A stretch of DNA of 64,000 nt from NCBI GenBank assembly GCA_022496185.1, contig WTXG01000055.1, positions 62,001 through 126,000 of the forward strand. The letters are read 5' to 3'. The DNA is from Multifurca ochricompacta. Taxonomy: Eukaryota > Basidiomycota > Agaricomycetes > Russulales > Russulaceae. The position numbers and the translations under genes are program-made. The notes beneath the pieces are model-generated. The model was not told the DNA's origin. It saw only the letters and a program-made list of their open reading frames with translations, and searched no databases. Numbering within the stretch: position 1 is the stretch's first letter; each line of letters opens with the position of its first letter. Positions 43,617 to 55,105 of the stretch are shown here, piece by piece.

Positions 43617-44170
43617 GTGATTGGCTGCCTCTTTTGGCTCACGCTTACCTTCCTTCTGCTATGTTTTTCTTTTTTTTCGAATAAGTATTTCTGCTATCAC
43701 TGCCCGTCTCCCGCGCACGCTGTCTTTCGTTTCACCCCGCCTCATTCACCTGCACCATTGTCACTGTCCCACATCAATGAGGCTGCCACCACTGCAGCGC
43801 ACAGCTTGCGCGTTCAGACCCATGCGACATGTCTCCTCAGTAAAACTGAAAGTCTGCTGGTGAATGGAGAGTCGGAGATCCAGCGCTGCTCTGCGATCAG
43901 GCCAAGCTGTATTATCTACTTGCACCGCCCACGACCTCGCCGCCCACCACGATCAGCCTCGCCAGCACCCCCTTCGTGCCTCCCGCTCAGCCCTGTGTTG
44001 CACCCCCGCCTCCCTCTCCGGCTATGCGCTCTGCACCGGTGGCTCCATACCCTCACCCCTCACAGTACACCCGCCTGGAGACCGTAACTCTGACGTTGGC
44101 ATTGGGAAAGGAAAGTGAACGTGTGTGTGTGATGAATGATAAGGATGTGCGCCACCAACCGTTTACGTGA
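43617..44170 (+). other. possible truncated gene fragment
   Basis: Directly after gypsy II, a stretch could encode a short helical segment (NEAATTAAHSLRVQTH, near 43776-43885). A Pro/Ala/Ser-rich tail in the next frame runs to about 44170. No start, domain or clear introns can be set. It could be the tail of a gene cut by the rearrangement that also removed the target duplication, or be non-coding. Confidence 0.2.
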
Positions 44171-44462
44171 AGTAGGATGGAAAGTATAAAAAAAGTAGGC
44201 TGCTTAATTTGATAAAAAGATAAGTGTATGGAACCATCTGCCAGTGCAGGCAAGGATAAGAGTGGTCGAGCGCTGTTGCATTTTTGGGGAGGGGGGGTGG
44301 GTGGATTGGCATGCCCCCCCCCCCTAGAACGTGAGCAGGTGTAACCTATTCGTCTCGTACTCACAAAGCTGGAAAAGTGATACACAACAAAAAAAAAAAA
44401 AGGAAAGGAAAGGAAACCCAAAGTCAGAAATCACAATCACCCTGATGCAGGCCATGACCCTA

Positions 44463-46428
44463 TCAAAATGCTAAACGCACCTCAAGAACGACCAACGCAT
44501 CACCGCACATGGCAAATTTGAGTCCTACCGAGTCAGCATCCTGAATCTCTTGAGGGAGGAGAACTTCAGAAGAAAGAACGTGCTGAGACCGCGACTGCGC
44601 TTGCGACTGCGCCCCGCCATGCCGGATCGCTAGACCAACACGACCTGGATGGAGGTCGTACACGGAGACTGTCTTGAGTTTTGCTGCCTCCGCACGCGCA
44701 CGACTACCACGTACACCTCTATAACGCGATTTCATCCCACAGTCCCACGCTATCCTGCGCAGACCATGTGAGAGTGGTCCAAGTGGCGACATGTCGCGCG
44801 GGTGGTCCAGCGGGTGGGACTGTGTAATGCCGCGACCCCACACCTTCCAGGGAACGATCGCACTCGCGTCAGGTTCTCCGTCATCTCTTTTGAATACACC
44901 TTCACCTTCACCTTCACCTTCACCTTCTAGTGGTGGTGGAGATCTCAGAACGCGTGCGGGGACGTGCAAGTCTGAGACTTCCCACCCCGACCCGTTATCG
45001 TAGGCCCATAGCTCCACGGTCAACAGATCGTCCTCATCGCTGGGGTAGAAAAGTGTACTTTTCGAGTTGTACAGGAGGTTTTCGTTCCATGATGCCGTAT
45101 CATCTGGTGCCGTTTTTGGTTCGGAGAGTAATCGCGCGCCCATGGAGGACCTACAAGGGTGTCGTTGATCTGGGAGCGCAAAGATGCGTTCGTCGTCAGC
45201 TCCGGTGTCAGATGCGCCTCGGAAACGGCAAACGTGTAGACGCCGGTGTCGATTGTACCGTGCGTAGGTGACATTCTTCGGAAAGACGATACGCGAGTCG
45301 TCGAGAAAGCACCATTGGCTGATGCCTTTGTCTATGGGCATGCTCCATTCCTGACGACCGGTCTTCCAGTTCCAAATCGACAAAAAGTTCATCGGACCCC
45401 CGTGAACTATCGTACCGAGGTAATCGCCGTGTATTCTCGTCGTATCGCATTCCATGCTTGGCTGGATATTTCCACGATCACCATCACTGTCTTGCAATTC
45501 GATTGCCGATCCCTTGCTATCACTGCCACTGCTGCTTCCGCTTGGCATGGCGAGCGGGTGCGATTGGCCGTCTGAAAGGGCTCTAATGAGGATACGCGGC
45601 TCGCACCTACGAAAACGCGTTCAGCGCAAAACTATGTTTTCGCACCCCTCAAGAAAAGGAAGATCATGGACGCAGAAAAAAGGGGGTTGGGGGGTGGAAT
45701 AAGAGCAGGTGGACAGCTACCATTGTGAAGGACCCCGCGTGTCAGAGATGGGAACAAGGACTAGCAAGTCTTGAGAAGCATCAATGGCAAAACCAACAAT
45801 GATAAATCCAAACTCGAGCGTCCAGGTGCGCCCCCCGAGTCTGCGAAGTTTCGAGGGGAGCTGCCGCACCGTGAGAGATTTCCTGTCGTCAGAGAACGAG
45901 ACAACGAAGCCGTCAGAGATTTGTGGCATGCCCGATGCGGGGATATCGATCGTGTCGTAGGACGACCATGCTAGTTCCCGCCAGGCTTCGTTGTACTTCT
46001 CCAGGGCTGCCATACGCTCCCTCGTGCTGACCTCACTCGATGGCCCATCACGCATACCAGACGCAGCGAGGCGAATATGATACTGAAGGACCATTGAATT
46101 AGAGATGATGTCGCGGAGACGACGGGACGTCTAAGAGTGGTGACTCAGCAAAGAGAAACCTACGCAACAACAACTAGAGAGGGAATGAAGAGGGAGAAGG
46201 AGCGCTTACAGATCGACATGCCAAAAGTTCTTTGACGTTAAGCGAGCCCAATATCCTAACGACAATCTCGTGGGTAAATTTCTCACTGGATGAGAGGTCG
46301 AAAGATCCATAGTCGAGCACGGGATCTTGTTGATGGTCTTCGAGACAAGAAGTACAAGGGGGAGCGATAAGCTTAGCGATGACAAACTCAATTTGCGGTC
46401 GAGCCCGAAGAATACTATCTATCGACAC
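44463..46428 (-). CDS. F-box protein
   Basis: The gene model has three exons: 46210-46428, 45721-46130 and 44463-45606. Introns are 79 and 114 bp with GTAAGC and GTAGCT donors. The exon lengths sum to 1,773 nt, giving 590 residues. Residues about 50-85 form an F-box (FTHEIVVRILGSLNVKELLACRSVS), which binds Skp1 in SCF ubiquitin ligases. The rest resembles the long, poorly defined C-terminal domain (a beta-propeller-like pattern) of Agaricomycete F-box families, which presumably binds substrate. Four Glu-Gly pairs come from a CACCTT tandem repeat near 44885-44930. The ATG at 46428 is the only start that keeps the F-box at the N-terminus. The substrate is unknown. Confidence 0.85.
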
Positions 46429-49400
46429 TGATAAAGGAAGACAAGTAACGCCCGACGCGAACGTGGCGGCGTAATGCGACTACCTATCCGTTTCCGAACG
46501 TTCGGAGTAAAAGTGGGTCTTGCGTGCCGGCAACGGACTCCTTCTGCGGGCGGGCCTGAAGCTCTGTTCCCAGGATCGACGACGACGCTGGCAGGGACGG
46601 TAAAACATAGACTTGTCATGGTATGACAATCGATTGACTTTGTTTGTTAATAGGTTTCGTGTGAAACAGACAAGTCCAGCAAGAAAAACGATGAGCTGTG
46701 AGCGATGCTGTAAACGTCATCTAGAGAAGGTCAGGTGGATCTCCTAGCAATGGGAGGGGGGAGGGGCGGGGTTCAACCTCAGACCGGTCGTGGAAAAAAA
46801 CACACGAAGCGGCATAGCAAAACTGTAAGACCTCGAGCGAGAGCACGCCGATCAGAGCATCCTCTTTCCTAAACAGGCCCAACAGCCCGAACCCATTAAT
46901 GGGCGGGGGGATTGGCAGGCACCACAATCTCCATCAAGACCATCGCCAAAGTTTTCAATAGATGCATATTGCAATTGCAAGAACTGTATGCAAGGCATTG
47001 CGGCGTTGAGAGTGCGTACACACGCTTGCCTCGTCCAGTTATTCAGCCGATAACGGGGAGTTCAGTCCCATCAGCTGGAGCACCTAGGCAGAGCTACATC
47101 GTCGAAGCGGTACCGAAAATCAATCTCCCTCCCTCCCATGTCAGTTGGCGTGATGAAAAAGAGAGGATTTCGATTACAATACTCTCCAGCGCTCCCATTA
47201 ATCTGGGTGAAATACCCAATCCGATTTCAGGCTATCAAGATGTTTTACGCAAGGCTTTTTCGAGACGGCATTCAATGGTGCCCGGGCCAGGCCAACATGA
47301 GAAGGGAAGGATGGGAATGGTATCACCCCGCGTAGGTAGTAGAGTGACACCGCTAAGGGCGGGATCGCCCTTGGTATAATATGAGATAACGGAGATCCAA
47401 CATTCGGGGTAGGACGGCCTCTGCCCCTCTGGGCCAAAAGTTTATGGATAGTAGACAGGACAGCAGATAGAACGCGGGAAGAGTTACCAGGTTGAGTATC
47501 CGCCGGACAAGGAAGCCGTTCAAGTTAATTGACAGGTGACAATCGTGTTCTAATGCCGCCTTTTGGGCTCATGTGCATGAATGGAGGAGGGGTGGAACGT
47601 GGTGACCCTGTCGACAGTTGCCGCCGCCTAAGCAAAAGGTTAACGAAATTTTTACGAGTTCTGGGCGTTCGTGCACGAGTACCAACCACTCCCCCCCCGC
47701 GTGGGTGAATTTCTTTATGGAATAATTTCCAAGTCACCCGTTTTTTCATTGTTTTTGTTTTTTTCGCAATCGCGAGGTAAGTGAATGAGAATCCGAGCTG
47801 ATTGTGCCCAACCCACCAAAGGGCCTAGGGCTTAGACAGGCACCCTTTTTTCTTTCCTTCTGATTGTGACATAACTCCACTGCGTAACGGCCGTAAGTCT
47901 GTCGTCCAGATCTGTCTCTGTCCAAAATACAAATACGGTACTATAAACATTTACGTTGTGGGAGATGAATGTCAACATCAACATGGAGAAACTTGAAGAG
48001 TAAGGCAAGTAATGTAATGCCGCTACCTACGCTCAAGACGGGAGAGTTGCTGCAGCAGGACTCGAAACCTATTCGAACGAACGGCGACAAAAGAAACGTA
48101 AAAGTGTGAAGCAAGGTTTCCAACTATAGGTCTTGTCGTCGCGCGAGTCACATCAGCTTGAAGCTTTTGTAGCTTAGCTTAGAATTTAAAAGCCTCGAAG
48201 CCCTCGGGCGATGCGGGCGATGCTATGGTTTACGATACGGAACGACTGATCGCTTACGTGTGATAGACCGACCGAGGACGGCAACGATCCCTATGTCATC
48301 ACCATGGTACCTACCTCTCGGCCGAAAAGCTAACTAAATGTAACCACCACCACCCTCTCCTCTATACTGTTGACCGTACCGAACAGACAGCACATACAGT
48401 ACCGATTCGATGGGAAATACGGAAATTCCGTAATATGTTTGAAGACATTTCCAAGTTTAGCGTGTTCGTTACGTTTAATTTACCGGGGACAGGCGTTATT
48501 GCCGCTATTAAGTGCGCAAAAGAAAGAAAGAACCACCGTTTCTGCAGTTCGTTGTAACTACATATACATCCTCGGTCTCACACGCAGCGCAGCTGTCAAA
48601 CTATACAATAATCGGGTCTGGAACAGTAACCTTTGAAGGCATCGCATCGCCGCCGTTCGGCCACGAAGGGTCTTCAAATTAAATGACGCCAATGCGGGTG
48701 CACATGGCCAAGAGCAAGGGAATACCAACCAACGTCAAAGGCCTAGGTTTCCACCATTTTTTCCCCTTCTCCCCTCCCCCTTCCTCTCCTATCCCAACGT
48801 AAAACGTAATATCCACCTACCATGAGGTATCCGGGTACCTAGCTCAAACCTTGTTGGTTGTTGGGGTCCGCTCAAGTCCCTTCTACGGCATCCACGGACC
48901 TCGTCGGCGTCGGCAACTGTGTAAGGGCGGTTAATTGGTGGCCCATACCATTCATGGGTTCATTTTATGTTCATTAAAATGATCTATGAAGGTGTTTTTC
49001 CTCATTTATGTTCATCTCGGTCGGGATTATCCGTGATCAAGACATGACACATCGTCCGGACGCTCAGGCTCAGTAACTCGGTACTCGGTAACTCGGTGCA
49101 ACAGCCTCCTTCTAAGAGCGTCTATAGGTTCATCTCCCACCTTCCACCTGTTTTTTTTCTCTCTTCCTTTATAATATAATATACTTATCAATCAATGGAT
49201 CAGAAATGTTCAACCTCCCTGACTGATCCGAGCTTTTTTATTTTTTTTTCTATTAATCGAATCTGTTGAGTCAGTCAAACCAAACCAGGAATCCGGCCGT
49301 TGTCCTATCTTTCTTTCATTCTCGCATGTCAACCAAAATCATGTTCTGCTCCAGCGGCTTAGGTGAGAAACATCCAGGTACATCATCATCACTATCATCA

Positions 49401-49863
49401 TCATCATCTTTTTTTTTTTCCTTCCCTATAGACCAATTACTTTTAAGGATTGACAGGTTGACCACGTTGTCAGATTTCCGACCCAACAAGCGAATCGTAC
49501 CACATCTTCGGCGTCGAATACGCGAATGTATATTTGATACCTCCTGGATATTTGCCACGAATCTATTCGTTACCCCCAGCGAGATCCCCTTTCTCCCCAG
49601 AACGTGGCCGACTGAGCGCCCATCCCTTGTCCGCCTGGTATAGGCTTTACGTCCCCTCGAATCGCGCTCTTGCACATTCTTGGGCAGTACCTTAGATCTA
49701 GTGTCACTCGCTGGGGTAATCCTTTCATTATTATCCATATTGTCGGTAACTTTCGGACGGACAGTGCATCAATTCGGAGGTCTTATCACATCCAAGTGCT
49801 TCATACACCCATCCTGTGTTGCAATCTCGGGTTTGAATTCAAACCCCTTCGCCAACGACTGGG
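46429..49863. other. long intergenic stretch, no supported gene
   Basis: Several short open frames exist, the longest being 155 codons at 46912-47379 (plus). None has a domain, splice pattern or composition that I would call a gene. Poly-A/T runs and low-complexity tracts (for example around 49190-49250 and 49385-49420) suggest intergenic DNA. No tRNA-like fold was found. Confidence 0.5.
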
Positions 49864-49871
49864 TATATAAA
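49864..49871 (+). promoter_or_regulatory. TATA box of the P450 gene
   Basis: TATATAAA lies 71 bp before the ATG at 49935, a typical distance for a fungal promoter. Confidence 0.6.
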
Positions 49872-49934
49872 AGCTGGCTTCAAGGAAAAGATCTCGCTAT
49901 CTCTTCCTTCATTTCAACAAAGACGTTAGCCGGC

Positions 49935-52214
49935 ATGGAGACGACGTCCGACGTGCAATCCTTCTCCAGTCGTGCCCGCGCATGGACGCTTGTCATCTCA
50001 TTCTGCCTCGTCATCTTCCTCCACACCTTCTACAGGAGACGACATACTCTTCCTCTGCCTCCTGGCCCAAAGGGTTTACCCATTATCGGAAATGCGTTAG
50101 ATATGCCTAGCAAGAATCAATGGTTAACGTATCGGCAATGGGGTGAAAAGTACAGTGAGCGCTTTCATCTACTTGACCATTGACGCATCTTACACCTTTG
50201 GGGATGATAGATTCTGATATTGTACACGCTAAGGCTCTCGGCACACACGTCATCGTCTTGAACTCCGCAAAGGCCGTGCACGAACTTTTTGAGAAGCGAT
50301 CTTCGATATACTCTGATAGGTGCGGAATAATGCCTCTAGGTTAGCTGGGGTTACTGACAAGTTCCTTCTTTCAAGGCCCAAACTGCCTTCCTTGACCCGA
50401 CTGTGAAGTTCTTAATGCTTCTTTTTTACATAGAAGTTGACTTTACGAATGGGCTTCTATTTAGCATACGCATGAGCTGGAACATCGCATTTCTGCCATA
50501 CGGTCCGAGGTGGCGAACTTGGCGCAAAGTATTTCACGAACACTTCCATCCCACCGCTACCAGACAATATCTGCCTCGAGAGCTAAAAGCGACTCGACAA
50601 CTTCTCCTGAATCTACTTCACACACCAGAACACTATGGGGATCACCTACGTTTGTAAGTCCATCGCCCGTTTTATTTTTGGCTGCTGATCAACGATTTAC
50701 GTCGTTATGCAGCATGTCAGGGCAGGTAATCATGGGCATCGCATACGGCATCGACATCGCCCCACACGACGATCCATACGTTTCTTTGGCAGAGAAGGCG
50801 CTTCAAGCGGTTGAATCAGCGTCCATCACAGGTTGGACATTCGATATGTTACCATTTTGTAGGTCCCAAATGATATTCCCATGTTTCGGCGCTCAACTCA
50901 AACAATTAAAACAATCTTTTTTTAATTTTAATTTTAGACATGCACCTTCCCTGGTGGTTCCCTGGTGCCAGTTTTAAAAAAGAGGCCGCGAAATGGGCGC
51001 CCCACATCGACGAGATGGTCAACAAGCCCTATCAGACGGTGAAGGAAGCCCTTGTGCGCCTACCTTGAATGGTTTCAAATTTGTGTTGAATACTGATGAA
51101 TGGATCACGTCGCAGGCAAATGGTGCCGCGGTGCCGTCTGTTGCTGCATCGATGATTACTCGTCTTCGTGAGAAACCATCACGCGAGGATGAACTAACAT
51201 CAATGGCTGTGCCTGCAACCATGTACATTGGCAAGTTTCTCCGTTTATACTTCTTATTCCAACTCCGTAAATTAATCTCTCATATCCCATTAAGGTGGTG
51301 CAGACACCGTTAGTCCGCTCATCTTCTTTAGGCATGTGAGAGATCATCTGACCAACAAAGTCTCTTTCTGGATAGACCGTCGCTGCTCTTCTTACGTTCT
51401 TCCTCGCCATGGTTCTTCATCCTGACGCGCAAAGAAAAGCACAGATGGAGATTGACAAGGTTATAGGGCGGACCGACTCCCCGACTTTGGCGATGAGATG
51501 TCGCTGCCTTACGTCTCGGCGCTGATAAAAGAGGTGATGCGATGGCACCCCGTCACTCCCATCGGTACGTTTCTTGATCCACACGAATCATATGTGGAGC
51601 CTTTTGCTTAATTTCCCTGGGGCACTAGCCGTTCCCCATCGCCTGGTAACCGACGATGTTTATGAAGGTTACTTCCTCCCCGCGGGGAGCATGGTGATAG
51701 GAAATGCCTGGTAAGTAACCTATTTTTCCTCTCTCGATATCAGGGATAACCCGCGCTCTCTCGCACGCTCTGGATGATACCTTTAGGGCCGTGCTGCACG
51801 ACGAAACTGTATTCCCTGAGCCCAGTCAATTCCAGCCTGAGCGCTTCCTCGACCCCAACGTCAAACTACCCGAAGCTGTGTTTGGGTTCGGCCGCCGGAT
51901 ATGTCCAGGACGTTTCATGGCACGCTCATCGATGTGGATCACCGTCGCATCGGTCCTGGCAGCCTTTGAAATCTCGCCCATTATAGATGGCGATGGGACA
52001 CCCCTTATTCCAAAGGAAGAATACAAGCCGGGGATAATATCGTGAGTCGTTGGGGATCCCAAAGCTGTTTTCTCGGCGTTAACACCGTTTTTCTGATTAT
52101 TTTGGGGGTGGGGTGGGGATAAAAAGATATCCTGAATTGTTCAACTGTATGATTCGTCCGAGATCAAACCGGATGGAAGAGTTGATTGCCTCGTCATTGA
52201 GCGAGATGACATGA
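49935..52214 (+). pseudogene. cytochrome P450 monooxygenase with two lesions
   Basis: This is a microsomal class II P450, with an N-terminal membrane anchor (residues about 15-35) and the hinge PPGPKGLP. The I-helix has GGADTT, the K-helix has EVMR (ExxR), and the heme loop is FGFGRRICPGRFMA with its Cys ligand. About twelve exons fit: 49935-50154, 50211-50319, 50376-50402, 50437-50653, 50713-50858, 50938-51053, 51116-51230, 51294-51307, 51376-51564, 51629-51710, 51787-52041 and 52130-52214. Two defects appear. One base is missing near 51468 in the exon before ExxR. The intron near 50403-50436 is only about 34 bp and cannot be joined in frame. One intron (51231-51293) has a GC donor. It was probably functional until recently, or there are assembly errors. 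The substrate is unknown. Confidence 0.85.
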
Positions 52215-52565
52215 TGTAAGGGGGTTTCATTTGGGGGTTATCGGTTGTTTACTGTAATATCTCTATTTTTAAAAGCGATTTTGTAGCTCAGCACACACAG
52301 CAAATAGTAGCACAGCAACAGCACAGCACACTATTATTGTAACTTTCTTTTATACCCCTACCTCTACCTCTACCTCTACTACCTAAAGTGTCCGGATTCC
52401 CGGTTCCAGTACCAATCACACTGCCTGCCCATCCACTCCGGCCCGCCAATCCCGTGATTGAAAATAATAAATAAAAATAAAAATAAAAATAAAAGGTCGC
52501 GAGTCGTGTGTGCCAGTCATCGTCGTCATCGTCGTCGTCGTCGCCGTCATCCGAGACCATAAATT

Positions 52566-54233
52566 ATGGTCGTGAGATATTGATCCTCACACCTACAATA
52601 AGAAAACTAATTCGTTTCACACACATAAACATAAGAGGCCGATCCTATTACAAGGTAAGGTGCTCTTTTCTTTCCCTCATCGTTCTTCCCTTGAATCATC
52701 ACAATCACCCACCCATCGACGAACCTGTTTCCTTTGTTCTTGTTCTTTACAGGACATGAGCGGTCGTTGACCCAAATAAAATTCAATCAGGAGGGAGATC
52801 TCCTCTTTTCTTGCTCAAAAGACCACATCATCAACGTCTGGTTCTCTCATAATGGCGAGCGTCTCGGGACCTATAATGGACATAACGGAACCGTTTGGAC
52901 TATTGACATGGACTGTGAGTGTTATTCCCCCCCCCCCCCTCTCCTCCTCCTTCTCCCCATCGTCACCACCACCTCCCTTTCACTCCCGCCGATTGTCGCG
53001 TTCTTCGGGTACCTATGTATTCTCCTGCTATGACTTTATTTTTTTATTTTGCTAAACATATTCCTCGGGAACTCCTACTCCCCAAATTCAGCAAAATCCT
53101 TCTTCCTCGTGTCGGGGTCGGCAGACAACGAGATGCGTCTTTGGTCGGTGCAAACGGGAAAATGTCTCTTCGTTTGGGAATTCCCTACAGCCGTCAAACG
53201 CGTCGCCTTTTCGGACGATGACAAGCAGGTCGTCTGTATCACCGAGCAACGGATGGGTCATCAAGGCGCTATCCGTATATTCGACATCAATCGTGACGGC
53301 GATGGCACGCAACGTGTGTTACCCTTTTTACTCCCTCCCCCTCTCCCCACCCCTTATTTTTTTCTATTACACCACTCAAGAGCTTCCTCCACCCCTCCTC
53401 TTTTTTCTTTCCTAATAGAGAGCTTGGAACCAACATCGATGTTCCACCCGGTCGGTAGCAAAGCGACTGTATGCGCGTTCCCTTACATGCCCGGATTAAT
53501 CCTTACCGGTCACGAATCTGGAAAAGTCGCGCTCTTCGATGCACAAACGGGCGAAGAGGTGCTTTCGAACGAACGAGCACACATGGACGTCGTGACGGAC
53601 TTGCAACTCTCCCCCGACCGTTCGTATTTCATCACGAGCAGCAAGGACAAGACGGCTCGCATACATGACGCCAAGACTCTCACAGTGCTCAAGACGTTTT
53701 CGACTGAAACGCCGTTGAACAGCGCCGCGCTAGCTCCTAACATGCCCTATGTACGCTTTTTTTTTTTCCTCTTTACCACCTACTTTCAACCCAGAGGTAC
53801 TAATCCAATAAATGTTTTGTTTGAAAAAAAAAAAGGTCTTATTGGGTGGTGGTCAGGAAGCCATGAGCGTCACTACGACATCATTACGACAGGGCAAATT
53901 TGAAGCTCGTTTTTGGCATCGCGTCTTTGAGGAGGAAGTGGGTCGTGTTAAGGGCCACTTTGGCCCACTAAACACGTACGTGTTCTCCCCTTCTTTTACT
54001 TCAATTCTGATTTTATTTTATTCTAATTTTCTTCCTTAAAAACTGACTTGACGCTTGCCCGCTCAAAAAAACCAAAACCAAAAACAAACACAAAAAAAAA
54101 AAACAGGATCGCTGTTCATCCAGCGGGGACGGCGTATGCGTCCGGAGGGGAAGACGGTTTCGTTCGAGTGCATCATTTCGATGAGAGTTATTTCAAGACA
54201 CGACCATACGGCGAAACGGAAATTCTCAACTGA
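52566..54233 (+). CDS. TIF34: eukaryotic translation initiation factor 3 subunit I (WD-repeat protein)
   Basis: eIF3i (TIF34 in yeast) is a seven-bladed WD40 subunit of the eIF3 complex, acting in ribosome recruitment in the cytoplasm. The conserved N-terminus [18 protein letters not shown] and C-terminal segments [15 protein letters not shown] and [13 protein letters not shown] identify it. The exons are 52566-52571, 52636-52654, 52753-52914, 53092-53313, 53419-53750, 53836-53975 and 54107-54233. They sum to 1,008 nt, giving 335 residues, the usual size. No in-frame ATG lies directly before RPILL. The model therefore uses a 6-nt first exon (ATGGTC), a 64-bp intron with GTGAGA donor and CTAAT branch site, and a 19-nt second exon. 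The product is essential in yeast, so the gene should be intact. Confidence 0.9.
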
Positions 54234-55105
54234 ATAATTTTTTTTTTTTTAAGGAAGGTATTACTAGCCATGGTCCCACGACGGGAGAAAATTAACTATG
54301 GTGGTGGTTGTTTCATTGCATGCGGTTGATGTGATTGATGTATAATGTGCCCCCCCCCCTCCCCCCTCGCCTATACATACATACACTTGTATATCCTTTC
54401 CTACCCTTCCCCCCCGTTTCCAAACACAAAAAGCTTATTGCCACAGATCTAGGTCGCGACAATGAGAACTGCACATCTTTAAAACAAAACAAAAAAACTC
54501 TTTTGCTACGTTTTCAATAATACCATAACAAAAACGGCGCTACGGGGGGGGAGGGGTAGGAGGGATATAAGTGTGCCAAGATGTAACTTGAGGTTGTTAC
54601 TACTACCGTCGCCGTCGTCTATTTCTTGAATTGAACCGGGGGGTCATATCCTCTAATTTAAGAATATTACAAACAAAACAAACCAACAGGGTTTTTTTCG
54701 GAATGGTTGGTTGAAATGGTAGAGGGGAGGAGGGAAATGGAAATGGAATGGTGGGGAATGATAGGTCAAGTAAGGTATAGATGTAAATGAATCGTGAGGG
54801 GGTTAGTTAGTTTGATTGACGTCCTGCCCTGATATGTGTCCGTGCGCCGAAGGTAAGAGAGTGATCGGGTTGATGGGGAAAAGAAAGGAAGGAAGAGGGA
54901 GAAGCAGAGAGGTAGGCTAAACGAGATTTCAAAACAAAAACAAAAACAAAGAGAGAGAGAGAGAGAGAGATTAAACGAGAAATAATGCACAAGACATGGT
55001 CATGATGATGAATGCGACGAGGATGGGTAAGGGTAACGGCCATGCAGATAGTCTTTAAAAAAAAATCAATCAATCAGAGGTGTGTGGTGAGCGTGGTTGT
55101 GCGTT
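54234..55105. other. convergent intergenic region
   Basis: This is the 3' side of both eIF3i and the secreted-protein gene. It holds poly-T, poly-C and GA-repeat tracts (for example near 54950-54970). No gene is seen. Confidence 0.5.

Noticed and set aside
43617..44087. Signal-peptide protein of 156 residues
   Set aside because: The hydrophobic start is followed by frame-shifted, proline-rich sequence without a coherent domain. Listed only as a possible gene fragment.
46912..47379. 155-codon plus-strand frame
   Set aside because: No recognisable domain, no splice context and no homologous pattern. Treated as chance.
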